Assembly: GCA_964404285.1 (NCBI GenBank)
Contig: CAYOJK010000007.1
Coordinates: 94,629 to 158,628, forward strand
Direction: 5' to 3'
Origin: JBASEY01 sp964404285
GTDB taxonomy: Bacteria; CSSED10-310
DNA: 64,000 nt
In this document: positions 16,314-26,269 of the stretch, piece by piece
Layout of the letters: each line of letters starts with the position of its first letter
Position numbering within the stretch: position 1 is the first letter of the stretch
Notes under the pieces: model-generated
What the model was told of the DNA's origin: nothing
The model's input: the letters and a program-made list of their open reading frames with translations, nothing else
Databases searched by the model: none
Program-made: the position numbers and the translations under genes

Positions 16314-18221
16314 ATGTTAAGCACTTTTCGAACAAAAATTAAATTTTGGAGTCACTTTATTCTATGGCCGGTCATTATCTCATTCGTTGCATTTTATGGT
16401 TGGTCGTTTCTATCTCGTCCACAAAAAATCGATACCGCAGCAGCATTGGTCGGAGACGTCGAAATTTCACCCAACCAACTTATTGAAACGCGTCGCCGTA
16501 TTATCCAGTATTACCGAGATATGTATAAAGAAAATTTCGAACAGTACTCCAAACTTTTGGATTTTGACCAGCTTGCACTTGATGCTCTGGTTTTTGATGC
16601 CTTGCTGAATGATGCGGCCGATGAGCTGGGAGTCAAAGTCTCAACCAAGGATATCCAGGATGTTATAAGCTCCAGTCGAGCTTTCCAAATCAACGATAAA
16701 TTCTCGAGTGAGATATATCTGCAAGCCTTAAGGCGTGCCGGTATAACACCAGCACAGTACGAGGCATCAGTCGCTCAGGACCTGAGAAAAAGTCGAACGA
16801 GGTCGTTATTGGGATCATCGGGAGTTATTTCAGATTTTGAATTAAAGAAAATTTTTATTGATCAAAATGTTAAAATCGATACGGATTATTTCATATTCAG
16901 GCCAATGGAATTTAGGGATGCAGTTGAAGATTCACCCGAGCTGGCCAAGCAATATTATGAAGATAACCTCGAGGATTTTCGAGTTGGTGATCAGGTAAAA
17001 CTGAACTATATCCTCTTTGATCCCAAAACAATGGAAGGTGAGGCGGATATTGATGAATTCGATATCGAAGATTATTACGACGCAAATTTCGAGCAATACC
17101 ATGAACCGGAACAGATCAAAGCCAGCCATATCTTGGTTACTGTAAACAATGATGATGACGATGAAACCGTTGAAAAAGCACAACAAAAAACTATCGAAAT
17201 TTTGGACAAACTTAAAGCTGGTGAAGATTTTGTCACTTTAGCAAAAGAATATTCGGAGTGTCCTTCTGCGGAAAACGGGGGTGATCTAGGGTATTTTCCC
17301 AAAGGCGCTATGGATCCGGCATTTGAAAATGCAGCTTGGAATCTTGAGCTCAACCAATTGACTGAAGCGCCTGTTCGTTCACAATTTGGTTTTCACATTA
17401 TTCAAAAGACAGGCTATAAAAAAGAAGGTTTAAAATCACTGGAAGACGTTCAGGATCAAATTGAGAAAACCCTGCGTAGCAGTGAAAGCAAAACAATTGC
17501 TATGAGAAAAGCGCAGCGCTTGTTTGATCAAATTGAACCTTATCTTACCAAACTTGTCGACTTGACCGAAGGTTCAGAAATGACAGTTAAAACCAGCGAT
17601 TTTTTTGAACCTAAGACGCCTCCAGGACTATTCGGCTATGCACAGAATCTTGGTGATATTCTTGCCAATCTTGAAAACGATGAAATCAGTATCCCGATAG
17701 AAACATCTGTCGGTGTATTTCTTTTTGAAATTGCTGACACCAGAGAATCCCATATTCCTCCATTTGAAGAAGTCGAAAATAAAGCTAGAACTCAATCCCG
17801 AAACGCAGCGCAAGCAGATCTTGCGCGTAAAAAAGCAGACTCAGTACATACTTTTCTTCTTGACAATCATACGTGGGAAGAAGCTGTTGAAACCTTCGAT
17901 ATCAAAACAGAAACAACCGGATCGGTTTCTCGGCAAACAGGAATACCCGCTATCAGAACCGATGAATCTGTTCTAGACGCCTTGTTCGAAATGGAACCGG
18001 GAAAAATTAGTGATGTCTATACTGTCTATAACAACTCTTTCATTTTCCGCGTGACCGAAAAGATTGAGTTTGATCAAAAAGCTTTTGAAGGCGAACTACC
18101 CAAATTACGTCGGCAATCATTAATTGATCGACAGCATCATGCCGTCGATAGTTGGCTGGAACAACGTAAAAGGGAATTGGCACAGCAGGGTAAATACAAA
18201 GTCAATCTACCTGCTTTTTGA
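16314..18221 (+). CDS. ppiD: PpiD/SurA-type peptidyl-prolyl isomerase, membrane-anchored
   Basis: 635 aa periplasmic folding factor held in the inner membrane. Seen: one N-terminal membrane helix (about 15-33), a SurA_N-like helical chaperone domain (~45-260), a parvulin domain at ~268-366 (ASHILVTV, the GGDLGYFPKGAMDPAFE loop, FGFHIIQKTGY), and a long helical C-terminus with a weaker second parvulin-like segment. The layout matches PpiD rather than soluble SurA. AAGGAG ribosome site 6 bases before the ATG. It is followed by the polyprenyl synthase gene. Confidence 0.85.
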   Translation: MLSTFRTKIKFWSHFILWPVIISFVAFYGWSFLSRPQKIDTAAALVGDVEISPNQLIETRRRIIQYYRDMYKENFEQYSKLLDFDQLALDALVFDALLNDAADELGVKVSTKDIQDVISSSRAFQINDKFSSEIYLQALRRAGITPAQYEASVAQDLRKSRTRSLLGSSGVISDFELKKIFIDQNVKIDTDYFIFRPMEFRDAVEDSPELAKQYYEDNLEDFRVGDQVKLNYILFDPKTMEGEADIDEFDIEDYYDANFEQYHEPEQIKASHILVTVNNDDDDETVEKAQQKTIEILDKLKAGEDFVTLAKEYSECPSAENGGDLGYFPKGAMDPAFENAAWNLELNQLTEAPVRSQFGFHIIQKTGYKKEGLKSLEDVQDQIEKTLRSSESKTIAMRKAQRLFDQIEPYLTKLVDLTEGSEMTVKTSDFFEPKTPPGLFGYAQNLGDILANLENDEISIPIETSVGVFLFEIADTRESHIPPFEEVENKARTQSRNAAQADLARKKADSVHTFLLDNHTWEEAVETFDIKTETTGSVSRQTGIPAIRTDESVLDALFEMEPGKISDVYTVYNNSFIFRVTEKIEFDQKAFEGELPKLRRQSLIDRQHHAVDSWLEQRKRELAQQGKYKVNLPAF

Positions 18222-18255
18222 GGTCTGACCCTTAAACGTCTTTATTGGAGTATTT

Positions 18256-19224
18256 TTGGGAGTGCTTGTACCTTTCCAGAATATCAATTACCTTTTTCAT
18301 GAATTTGATCATCAACTATCTGAATATTTGTCTGATATCGATCCTGTTATCAATCAGACTGTTTTGCCCATGATTCTGGAAAAGGGAAAACGTGTTCGAC
18401 CCACTTTGGTTTACCTATCAGCAGGAATATGCAACGCTGAATTTTCCCTTCGATGTCATCAATTTGCTATCGTCGTAGAACTGATTCACTCTGCATCATT
18501 GTATCAAGATGATGTTTTAGACCATGCCGAAATTCGTCGAGGACGCCCAAGTTTCAATAGGCTTCTAGGTAATGATACGGCTGTGCTTGTCGGCGACCTT
18601 CTCTACATGAAAGCGATGGCTCTGATGTCTTCACGCAATAAATTCATCAGAGACACTGTCAACCAGACGGTTATTGCGATGATTGAAGCAGAAATTTTTC
18701 AAGGATTGAACCGCTTTGTTATTCTAAGTGAAAAAAAGTATTACGATGTCATTAAAGGTAAGACGGCTGCATTGATGAGCCTTTCTTGTTGGCTGGGAGC
18801 ATCACTTTCTAAAAACAAAAAATGGATGTCCCTATTGGGGCAATACGGCGAAAAATTGGGGGTGGCCTATCAGCTTATTGACGATTTACTGGATTGGACA
18901 GGAAATTATACAAATAAAGGAATATACAGCGATGCTAAAGAAGGCCGCTTCACACTGCCGGCCTTACGTCTGTTGGACACGATGACATCTCAGGAAAAAA
19001 AAATATTTTTAGATGATTTGAACAAGCTTTCTGCCGATATGAAAATGGAAAAATTGCAAAAATATCGTGAAATGATCAATGAAAGAGGTATCGCATCCCG
19101 AATTCGCGAAGAAGCTGAGCAAATTGTTCTTCAAGCTGCAGATACCCTCTCAGATCTGCCGCAATCTCCCTTTCTAACAAGCCTATGCGAATTATCGAGA
19201 TTACTTATTAAAAGAGGTGAATAA
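18256..19224 (+). CDS. ispB: Long-chain polyprenyl diphosphate synthase
   Basis: Builds the all-trans polyprenyl chain for menaquinone or ubiquinone by adding isopentenyl units. Seen: first Asp-rich motif DDVLDHAEIRRG (Asp85, 86, 89), GKTAALMSLS, and second motif LIDDLLDWTG near 210-217. 322 aa is typical. Start TTG at 18256 with GGAG 6 bases upstream. Product chain length cannot be assigned. The stop lies 1 base before the amrS ATG. Confidence 0.87.
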   Translation: MGVLVPFQNINYLFHEFDHQLSEYLSDIDPVINQTVLPMILEKGKRVRPTLVYLSAGICNAEFSLRCHQFAIVVELIHSASLYQDDVLDHAEIRRGRPSFNRLLGNDTAVLVGDLLYMKAMALMSSRNKFIRDTVNQTVIAMIEAEIFQGLNRFVILSEKKYYDVIKGKTAALMSLSCWLGASLSKNKKWMSLLGQYGEKLGVAYQLIDDLLDWTGNYTNKGIYSDAKEGRFTLPALRLLDTMTSQEKKIFLDDLNKLSADMKMEKLQKYREMINERGIASRIREEAEQIVLQAADTLSDLPQSPFLTSLCELSRLLIKRGE

Positions 19225-19225
19225 G

Positions 19226-20248
19226 ATGGTAAACAACCCAAACGGAAATCAATATGATCGTGAAGCTTTATATTATGAGAAACGGTCTGAAATGATGCTG
19301 CAATGCCATTTATGCCCACTGGAATGCAGATTGCGACCAGATGAAATCAGCGCCTGTCGATCTAGAAAAAACCAGGATTGTAAAATGTCGCTGACGACAT
19401 ACGGCAAAGTCAGCGCCATACATGTTGACCCAATGGAAAAAAAACCTCTGTACCATTTCTTACCTGGCGCCTCCGTTCTATCCCTGGGAAACAATGGATG
19501 TAATCTAAAATGTGCGTTCTGCCAAAATTGGCAACTCTCCCAAACTTCTTTAGAATCTTATGACATGTCACCCGATGATGTCGTGAAATACGCTAAATCC
19601 CACCATACACCTGCCGTTGCTTTTACCTATGCCGAACCCACTGTCTGGTATGAATACATACTTGATACATCCCGTTTACTGAAAGATGTTGGTATAAAAA
19701 CGATTTTAGTTTCGAACGGTTTTATAAACGAAAAACCTTTTCGAGCGCTTCGTCCTTTAATCGATGCAATAAATATCGATATAAAATCAATGGACGATAG
19801 TTTTTACAAACGGTTATGTAAAGGGTTTCTTGATCCGGTATTGCGAACCTGCGTGTTGGCAGCCGAAACCTGTCATGTTGAAATTACAAATCTGATTATA
19901 CCCGGGGAAAACGATTCAGATGATAATATACATCGGTTAGGCGCTTTTATTCGAGACAATTTGGGTATCAATACACCACTTCATCTTAGCCGATATCATC
20001 CAGCCTATCAGATGAAAACACCTGCAACACCAGAAAAAACGTTACAGAATGCTTTTGCGATCGCTAAACAATATCTCAATTTTGTATATCTTGGAAATAT
20101 AGCTACTGACGAAATGAATAAAACACACTGCCCAAAATGTCATCACTGTCTTATCGACCGATCCGGTTATATCCTGAAACATATTTCTGTCAACCCAGAT
20201 GGAACCTGCCCTTCCTGTGGATATCAGACAGAAATAACGCCCTCATAA
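19226..20248 (+). CDS. amrS: AmrS-type radical SAM enzyme (AmmeMemoRadiSam system)
   Basis: 340 aa. Radical SAM cluster CNLKCAFC (Cys92, 96, 99), an N-terminal Cys-rich segment CHLCPLECRLRPDE (27-40), SNGFI, and a C-terminal zinc-like CPKCHHC...CPSCGY. This is the AmrS/PflA-like family; the reaction of AmrS is not settled. The partners AmrA/AmrB are not in the window. I chose the ATG at 19226 over a GTG 9 bases upstream because AGAGGTG is well placed for it. Followed after 2 bases by maf. Confidence 0.85.
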   Translation: MVNNPNGNQYDREALYYEKRSEMMLQCHLCPLECRLRPDEISACRSRKNQDCKMSLTTYGKVSAIHVDPMEKKPLYHFLPGASVLSLGNNGCNLKCAFCQNWQLSQTSLESYDMSPDDVVKYAKSHHTPAVAFTYAEPTVWYEYILDTSRLLKDVGIKTILVSNGFINEKPFRALRPLIDAINIDIKSMDDSFYKRLCKGFLDPVLRTCVLAAETCHVEITNLIIPGENDSDDNIHRLGAFIRDNLGINTPLHLSRYHPAYQMKTPATPEKTLQNAFAIAKQYLNFVYLGNIATDEMNKTHCPKCHHCLIDRSGYILKHISVNPDGTCPSCGYQTEITPS

Positions 20249-20250
20249 AA

Positions 20251-20826
20251 ATGTTGATTCTCGCTTCCAAATCACCACGTCGTCAATCACTTTTTAATCA
20301 GCTTTCCATCCCCTACAAAGTTGAAGCTCCAAAAAGTGACGAACCTGATTATGATCAAAATGAGACACCTGAGGATTTCGCTTGTAGATGTGCTCTGACG
20401 AAAGCTCATGATGTTTTTTTGCGATATCCGGATGCTGTTGTGTTGGGCGCTGATACCATAGTTGTCATTGGTAAGACAATATTGGGAAAACCCCATTCGA
20501 TCAGTGAAGCTAAAAAGATGATTCAATTCTTATCAGGAAAAGAACATGTCGTAATCACGGGTATTGCATTTCTCCAGCCTTTAAAAGAAAACATTGTTCG
20601 TTATGAAAAAACCCGAGTCATTTTCAGAAATCTGTCTCCTGAAGAAATAAACTGGTATACTCAGTCCGGCGATGGTTTGGATAAAGCAGGAGCTTATGGT
20701 ATTCAATCGCTTGGTGGATTTCTAGTCAAAGAAATCCATGGTGATTGGTTCAACGTCGTGGGTCTCCCAATGCCGATGATATTGGACATGCTGAAACTTG
20801 CTGATATCTGGCCGCCTAGAAAGTGA
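20251..20826 (+). CDS. maf: Maf-type nucleotide pyrophosphatase
   Basis: 191 aa house-cleaning NTP pyrophosphatase, probably acting on dTTP/UTP and modified nucleotides. Seen: SKSPRRQSL at 6-14, VVLGADTIVVI near 68-78, FLSGKEHVVITG near 95-106, and the C-terminal DKAGAYGIQSLGGFLV. The ATG lies 2 bases after the amrS stop, so the two genes are cotranscribed. A longer frame into amrS has no family support. Confidence 0.9.
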   Translation: MLILASKSPRRQSLFNQLSIPYKVEAPKSDEPDYDQNETPEDFACRCALTKAHDVFLRYPDAVVLGADTIVVIGKTILGKPHSISEAKKMIQFLSGKEHVVITGIAFLQPLKENIVRYEKTRVIFRNLSPEEINWYTQSGDGLDKAGAYGIQSLGGFLVKEIHGDWFNVVGLPMPMILDMLKLADIWPPRK

Positions 20827-20880
20827 AATAATCATGTCAAAACCAAAGAGATTTTACTCAAATGATATATGGAGGAAGCT

Positions 20881-22503
20881 ATGAGAGGTTTGCCCATTGA
20901 AGAACGTGAAATGGTTCTGGATGTTATCCGAACGCTAAAAAAGCGTATGCTTACACAGAAAAAATTACTTGAGCTGGATGAAACGGAAGCCTTTCCAGAA
21001 GACATTATCCGCGAACTCCTTGGTCCTGAAATTGGGCTTCAACATGTCTTTATTCCCGAAGAATACGGTGGAATGGGTGGTGGTGCACGTGATATTGCAG
21101 CCGTCTCAGAAGAATTATCACGAATCTGTCTAGGTGTAGCCACGGCCTTTCTGGCCATACACCTAGGTGCAGAGCCCATTATTCTTGGGGGCACAGAAGA
21201 ACAGAAGAACAAGTGGCTGGGTAAAATTGCGGATGAAGGCAGTCTAGTCGCCTTTGCTGTAACCGAACCAGAAGCCGGTAGCAATCTTTCAAACCTAAAA
21301 ACCTATGCAACCCCTATAAAAGATGCATCCGAAGAAATTACGGGCTGGGAAATCACCGGAAACAAACAATTTATTTCCAATGGCGGTTATGCTGACTTTC
21401 TTACTATTCTAGCTGAAACACCGAATGGCCCAACCTTTTTTATTGTTGAAAAAAATACTCCAGGATTTAAACCCGGTAAACCGGAGTCCAAACATGGGAT
21501 CCGCTGCTCAAACACCAGCCCCCTTGTACTTGACCATGTCCAAGTGTCTCCTGATCATCTAGTTGGAGGTGTCCCTGGTGAAGGTTTGAAACAGTCAAAT
21601 GCGGTTTTTGGTTACACGCGCCTAATGGTAGCTGCTTTTGGCTTGGGTGCGGGTTGTGAAGCTATAGAACGAGCTATTTTATATGCAAAAGAAAGAGTTC
21701 AATTTGGAACACTTCTGATTGAAAAAAGTGGTTATACACACAAACTTCTCGTTCCTGCCTGGGTCAAACTTGAAGCTGCCAGAGCGTATATTGAGCAAAC
21801 GGCAGCGGTAATTGATTCAGGGGAAAGTGATTGTGAAGTTGAAGGCGCCATAGCAAAATATTTTGCAACCGAGGTGGGCAACCAGGCAGCAGAAATGGCC
21901 ATTCAAGCTTTCGGTGGATACGGCTATATGAAGGAATATGAAATTGAAAAGATTAAAAGAGATGTCCGTATCACGACGATTTATGAAGGCACGAGCGAAA
22001 TACAACAGATGATTATTGGAACGTATCGCTGGCGTACAACGATTCGGAAAAAAGGTGAGTTTTATCAAAACATCGCCAAAATAATGGATGAAATCCATGA
22101 AAAGCAACCGGATATTGGCGCAACCTATGTCGCTCAGGCTACTCGATTGCTGAACAAATTGATTTTAGATCTTCATAATATCAAATTAACCCGTCACCAA
22201 CATGTCATGTTTACACTTGCCGACCTGATGACCTATGTTGAAATCGCGGCAGCTATTGTTCAAAAAGTTCATTCTCACCCTAACAGAGAGAGCGTACATT
22301 ATAAACGCACATTTCTAAGTTCACGGATTTTCACTGCAAATGTAGCTGCACAAGCCAGGCTGATCGCAGAACAACTGATGTTGGGAACAGACAAGATATC
22401 TTCGGAATCAGCTTTCGCTTTTCTACAAGATAACACTGCAGGCCTAATAGCAGCTTCTAATGGCGTAATCCAAGACATGGATGCCTTGGTACTACTTCTT
22501 TAA
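20881..22503 (+). CDS. Acyl-CoA dehydrogenase
   Basis: 540 aa FAD enzyme that oxidises acyl-CoA to enoyl-CoA. Seen: AFAVTEPEAGSN near 125-136, the flavin-binding middle domain, AFGGYGYMKEYEIEK near 345-360, and RITTIYEGTSEIQ with the likely catalytic Glu. A C-terminal extension of about 150 residues, mostly helical, goes beyond the ~380 aa short-chain enzymes. No electron-transfer flavoprotein genes are nearby, so the substrate is unknown. I chose the ATG at 20881 for its GGAGG ribosome site; an ATG 12 bases upstream lies on top of that site. Confidence 0.87.
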   Translation: MRGLPIEEREMVLDVIRTLKKRMLTQKKLLELDETEAFPEDIIRELLGPEIGLQHVFIPEEYGGMGGGARDIAAVSEELSRICLGVATAFLAIHLGAEPIILGGTEEQKNKWLGKIADEGSLVAFAVTEPEAGSNLSNLKTYATPIKDASEEITGWEITGNKQFISNGGYADFLTILAETPNGPTFFIVEKNTPGFKPGKPESKHGIRCSNTSPLVLDHVQVSPDHLVGGVPGEGLKQSNAVFGYTRLMVAAFGLGAGCEAIERAILYAKERVQFGTLLIEKSGYTHKLLVPAWVKLEAARAYIEQTAAVIDSGESDCEVEGAIAKYFATEVGNQAAEMAIQAFGGYGYMKEYEIEKIKRDVRITTIYEGTSEIQQMIIGTYRWRTTIRKKGEFYQNIAKIMDEIHEKQPDIGATYVAQATRLLNKLILDLHNIKLTRHQHVMFTLADLMTYVEIAAAIVQKVHSHPNRESVHYKRTFLSSRIFTANVAAQARLIAEQLMLGTDKISSESAFAFLQDNTAGLIAASNGVIQDMDALVLLL

Positions 22504-22522
22504 TCCGTAGGGGGAGGTTCTT

Positions 22523-23395
22523 CTGAATCAAAATACTTCTAAAGCTTACTTTTGCAGTTTCATTCTTTTAATCTGCCTGGCGTGTGGCGGCTGCTCAGTC
22601 CGAAGAATTGCCAACAATGCCCTGATTGACCTGACAAGCGCTCTTTATCAACAGCGCGATGTGATTTTAGCTAAAGAGGCTTCAGCCCCTTTTCTCCTAT
22701 TGACAGATACGATGATATTGCGACACCCTACCGATCCAATGTATCTCCTTGGAGGCGTTCAAGCTTATGCTGCTTATGCCTCGGCTTTTCTGGTGGGAAC
22801 AGACCAAAAACGAGCTTTTACGTTGTTTGACCAAGCATTGAAATATGGTTTTTCGTTATGGGAAACTAGTTTTGGGTGGAAATATGTGCGCATGATACCC
22901 TTGGATGATTGGGATCAAGCGCTACAACGTGTCTCTGTTGACGATATTGCGATTCTTTTCTGGACAGCCAATACATGGGCCTCATGGATCACTGTACACC
23001 CTGATTCAATTCTGGCAATTTCAGATCTGTCACATGTTGTGGCGGCAATGAATCGGGTCCTTGAACTGGATGAGACATATCAAGATGGCGCAGTGCATTT
23101 GTTTTTCGGAATGTATTATGCCGTCCAACCGGCAGGACTTGGCAGAGATCTAAAAAAGTCTCACGATCATTTTCAAAATGCTATTCGGCTTGCGGGACCG
23201 GAAGCCATGCTTCCTCGGGTCTTATATGCACGTTATTATGCTAGAGCTAATTTTGATGAAGAGCTATTTACAGAGCTTCTGGAAGGTGTTTTAGCATCTC
23301 CTGTGGAGTTTTCTGATCCTAATCTAAACTTAATGAATGCCATAGCTCGAGATCGTGCGGCAGAATATCTCTCACAAATCAATGAATTGTTTTAA
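22523..23395 (+). CDS. TatT-like TRAP-associated lipoprotein, CTG start
   Basis: 290 aa, TPR-like helical protein of the TRAP transporter TatT component family, which partners the solute-binding protein. The frame is open from a TAG at 22508, and the only start giving a signal peptide is CTG at 22523, 5 bases after GGGGGAGG. The N-terminus then reads K-A-Y-F-C-S-F-I-L-L-I-C-L-A-C-G-G-C, with lipid attachment likely at Cys21 or Cys24. The GTG at 22661 would delete the signal sequence. Followed after 14 bases by dctP. Confidence 0.8.
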   Translation: MNQNTSKAYFCSFILLICLACGGCSVRRIANNALIDLTSALYQQRDVILAKEASAPFLLLTDTMILRHPTDPMYLLGGVQAYAAYASAFLVGTDQKRAFTLFDQALKYGFSLWETSFGWKYVRMIPLDDWDQALQRVSVDDIAILFWTANTWASWITVHPDSILAISDLSHVVAAMNRVLELDETYQDGAVHLFFGMYYAVQPAGLGRDLKKSHDHFQNAIRLAGPEAMLPRVLYARYYARANFDEELFTELLEGVLASPVEFSDPNLNLMNAIARDRAAEYLSQINELF

Positions 23396-23409
23396 AGCAT
23401 GGAGGAAAC

Positions 23410-24435
23410 ATGACTAACCCAATTATTCGCAGCGCTATTATAATCGCAATCCTGTCATTTGCTTTTGCTCTATCTTCTCCCGCCTGTGCTAACACCTTAA
23501 AACTGGCGACAATGGCTCCAGAAGGAAGTATTTGGATGCAACAGGTTGAAGCATTGAACAAAGAACTAGCAGAAGTCACCAAAGGACAGGTTTCTTTCAA
23601 AGTTTATCCGGGTGGCATCATGGGCGATGATGATGTTGTATTGAGAAAAATCCGGGTAGGCCAATTGGATGGCGCCTTATTTACGACTAATGCTCTTTCC
23701 AAATTAAATGATGATATCTATTTACTTACCTACCCAGGAATCTTTTTAAACGATCAGGAAGTTGATCATTTTCTTGAATCGCAAGAAGATTTTTTTGTAT
23801 CACGGCTTCAATCTGAGGGTTATGAAGTTCTGGGAATCATGAGCTTAGGATTTACCTATGCCTATGCTACGTTTCCTATTCAGGATATGAGCGACATGAA
23901 AAATGCTAAAGCTTGGTTGTGGGATAACGATCAAGTAATGAATACTATGTATTCAAAGCTAGGGATAGCGCCAATAACAGTCAGTATTGGCGACGTAATG
24001 ACAGCTTTGCAAACCGGGCTTTTAAATACGGTCTTCAACACCCCCACAGGTATTGTATCGATGCAATGGTTTTCACGGGTCAAATATATGCTGGATTTTC
24101 CACTGACACATTCATTCGGCGCTTTTGTCGTTAAAACATCCAGCTGGAAAAAAGTACCGGACGATCTGAAACCTAACATTAAAAATCTTGTTAAAAAATA
24201 TACAGATGGTATTACAGAAAAAAACCGTATTGAAGATGACAAAGCTAAAGCGATCCTTCAAAGCCGAGGTATCACAATTTTGACGCCATCGCCTGAATTA
24301 ACCGATAATCTGCATGCTCTGTTTACAGAAGTTAGGGCTGATTTATTGCCGACTAGTATGGTTGAATCTTATCAAAATATTTATTCTGTAGTAGAAAATT
24401 TTAGAGTTAACTCGACACAGGCAACAACAGATTGA
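23410..24435 (+). CDS. dctP: TRAP transporter solute-binding protein DctP
   Basis: 341 aa periplasmic substrate-binding protein. Signal peptide about 1-26 (ends near SPACA), then the DctP fold: KLATMAPEGSIWMQQ, VYPGGIMGDDDVVLRKIRVGQLDGAL, GDVMTALQTGLLNTVFNTP. The conserved Arg for a substrate carboxylate is plausibly in the KIRVGQLDG stretch. The presence of TatT suggests the TatT-dependent subclass, whose ligands are often hydrophobic; the ligand is not readable here. GGAGG ribosome site. Overlaps dctQ by 4 bases. Confidence 0.9.
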   Translation: MTNPIIRSAIIIAILSFAFALSSPACANTLKLATMAPEGSIWMQQVEALNKELAEVTKGQVSFKVYPGGIMGDDDVVLRKIRVGQLDGALFTTNALSKLNDDIYLLTYPGIFLNDQEVDHFLESQEDFFVSRLQSEGYEVLGIMSLGFTYAYATFPIQDMSDMKNAKAWLWDNDQVMNTMYSKLGIAPITVSIGDVMTALQTGLLNTVFNTPTGIVSMQWFSRVKYMLDFPLTHSFGAFVVKTSSWKKVPDDLKPNIKNLVKKYTDGITEKNRIEDDKAKAILQSRGITILTPSPELTDNLHALFTEVRADLLPTSMVESYQNIYSVVENFRVNSTQATTD

Positions 24436-24917
24436 AAAATTTTACCCGATTTTATCATAACCTTGAAAATACTGTTATGGTTGTATTGCTTCTGCTTCTG
24501 CTTCTGTTGTCTTTTTATCAGGTTGGCGGGCGCCTTTTTTTCAATACAGGTTTCAAGGATGGAGATACTATTGTTTATCATCTGGTTTTATGGACCGGCC
24601 TCTGGGGCGCTATCTTGGCTACCCGTGACAAACAACATATTACCATCGATGTGATCAGTCGCCTTACCTCAAAACATAACCAACTTCTTATTCAAGGTAT
24701 AACGAATCTATTCTCGGCAATTATCTGCGGAATTATCACCTGGGCTGCTATTTTATTCATTCGTGATGAAATCCAATATACGCAAACAAAGGTCTTATAC
24801 CTTCCTCTATGGCTCTATCAATTGATTATTCCCTATACATTCCTAGTAATCTCGATTCGCTTTTTTAAGAATAGTACAAAGGATTTCTTAGCTTTTTCGA
24901 GAAAGGATCGATCATGA
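24432..24917 (+). CDS. dctQ: TRAP transporter small membrane subunit DctQ
   Basis: 161 aa with four membrane helices (about 12-33, 50-67, 86-108, 126-150), the DctQ layout, including GLWGAILATRDKQHITIDVI near 56-75. Start is TTG at 24432, overlapping the dctP stop as TTGA. The end overlaps the dctM start as ATGA. Both overlaps imply coupled translation. Confidence 0.88.
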   Translation: MKNFTRFYHNLENTVMVVLLLLLLLLSFYQVGGRLFFNTGFKDGDTIVYHLVLWTGLWGAILATRDKQHITIDVISRLTSKHNQLLIQGITNLFSAIICGIITWAAILFIRDEIQYTQTKVLYLPLWLYQLIIPYTFLVISIRFFKNSTKDFLAFSRKDRS

Positions 24918-26176
24918 TTCTTCTCAGCGGCCTCATCACCATAGTCCTCGCATTACTGGGAACCCCTCTCTTTGTCATCATTGCCGCTAATGCTCTGATT
25001 CAACTTCATGTTGTGCAATATGACATAACGCTGATGATTATTGAACTCTATCGTCTTGCAAACATGCCGATGCTTTTGCCAATTCCTTTATTTACGCTTG
25101 CCGGTTATATATTAGCGGAAAGCGGCGCTCCTCAAAGGCTGGTCAGAGTCTCCCAGGCGCTTTTTGGATGGATGCCCGGCGGCCTTGCAATTGTATGTAT
25201 TGTCGCCTGCGCGATTTTTACTGCTTTTACCGGAGCCTCCGGTGTAACCATCATTGCATTGGGAGGGTTGATCTACCCAGCCCTACTAAAAGAAAACTAT
25301 CCAGAACGGTTTTCTCTTGGCTTGATTACCTCGTCAGGAAGTCTTGGATTACTGTTTGCGCCTAGTCTTCCATTGATTTTATATGGAATAACAGCCCAAG
25401 TCTCAATTGATGACCTATTTAAAGCCGGTGTACTCCCCGGAATACTGATCTTGGCCTTTTTAGGTGTGTACAGTGGATTTAAAGCCAATGCATTCAAAGT
25501 AAAACGTCCTGCATTTAATCTTCAAGAACTGGGCAAAGCTCTTTGGGAAGCCCGATATGAAATCCCGTTGCCCATCATTATTTTATCCACCATTTATTCA
25601 GGAATACTCGCTATTTCAGAAGCTGCCGTATTCACAGTTTTTCTTGTTCTTTTTGTCGAAGCTATACTCTACCGAGAAATCAATCTGGCTCACCTTAACG
25701 ATATTGCTCGAAAAAGCACGATACTGGTCGGTGGAATCTTAATCATAATGGGATGTTCATTAGCCTATACAAATTGCCTTTTGGATGCTGAAATACCCAT
25801 GAAAATTCTTGCTTGGCTTCAGAGTTTTATCAGCAGCCGAATTGCATTTTTGATTGCGCTAAACCTGTTTTTACTGCTTGTGGGATGTATGCTGGATATT
25901 TTCTCAGCTCTTATTGTCATTGTGCCTTTGATATTGCCTATTTCGCGAGAATTTGGGATCGACCCGATTCATCTTGGCATTATCTTCTTAGCCAATTTGA
26001 ATATAGGATATATGACTCCTCCTGTTGGCCTGAATCTATTTATCGCTTCATTACGATTTAAAAAGCCCGTTATCACACTTTACCTTGCCACTGTTCCTTT
26101 TCTTGTTTTTATGCTGGCAGCTTTAATCCTAATAACATATATCCCCTCTATCTCCCTGTGGTTTGTCAACCTTTGA
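24914..26176 (+). CDS. dctM: TRAP transporter large membrane subunit DctM
   Basis: 420 aa integral membrane protein with about 12 hydrophobic segments, the channel subunit of the sodium-driven TRAP transporter. Family marks: PLFTLAGYILAESGAPQRLV, GASGVTIIALGGL, MTPPVGLNLF near 375. It completes the set tatT-dctP-dctQ-dctM, and no other transporter genes follow. The next gene begins 93 bases later. Confidence 0.92.
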   Translation: MILLSGLITIVLALLGTPLFVIIAANALIQLHVVQYDITLMIIELYRLANMPMLLPIPLFTLAGYILAESGAPQRLVRVSQALFGWMPGGLAIVCIVACAIFTAFTGASGVTIIALGGLIYPALLKENYPERFSLGLITSSGSLGLLFAPSLPLILYGITAQVSIDDLFKAGVLPGILILAFLGVYSGFKANAFKVKRPAFNLQELGKALWEARYEIPLPIIILSTIYSGILAISEAAVFTVFLVLFVEAILYREINLAHLNDIARKSTILVGGILIIMGCSLAYTNCLLDAEIPMKILAWLQSFISSRIAFLIALNLFLLLVGCMLDIFSALIVIVPLILPISREFGIDPIHLGIIFLANLNIGYMTPPVGLNLFIASLRFKKPVITLYLATVPFLVFMLAALILITYIPSISLWFVNL

Positions 26177-26269
26177 TTGAAGCGTCTATATTATGACGAA
26201 TCATTGCTTCAAATACTTTCCCTTAATATGGCATCAATCACTTGTGAATCTTCTTCACATTGATGGCAA

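Noticed and set aside
22661..23395. GTG at 22661 as start of the TatT gene
   Set aside because: It removes the signal peptide and lacks a ribosome site; the frame is open and signal-like back to CTG at 22523.
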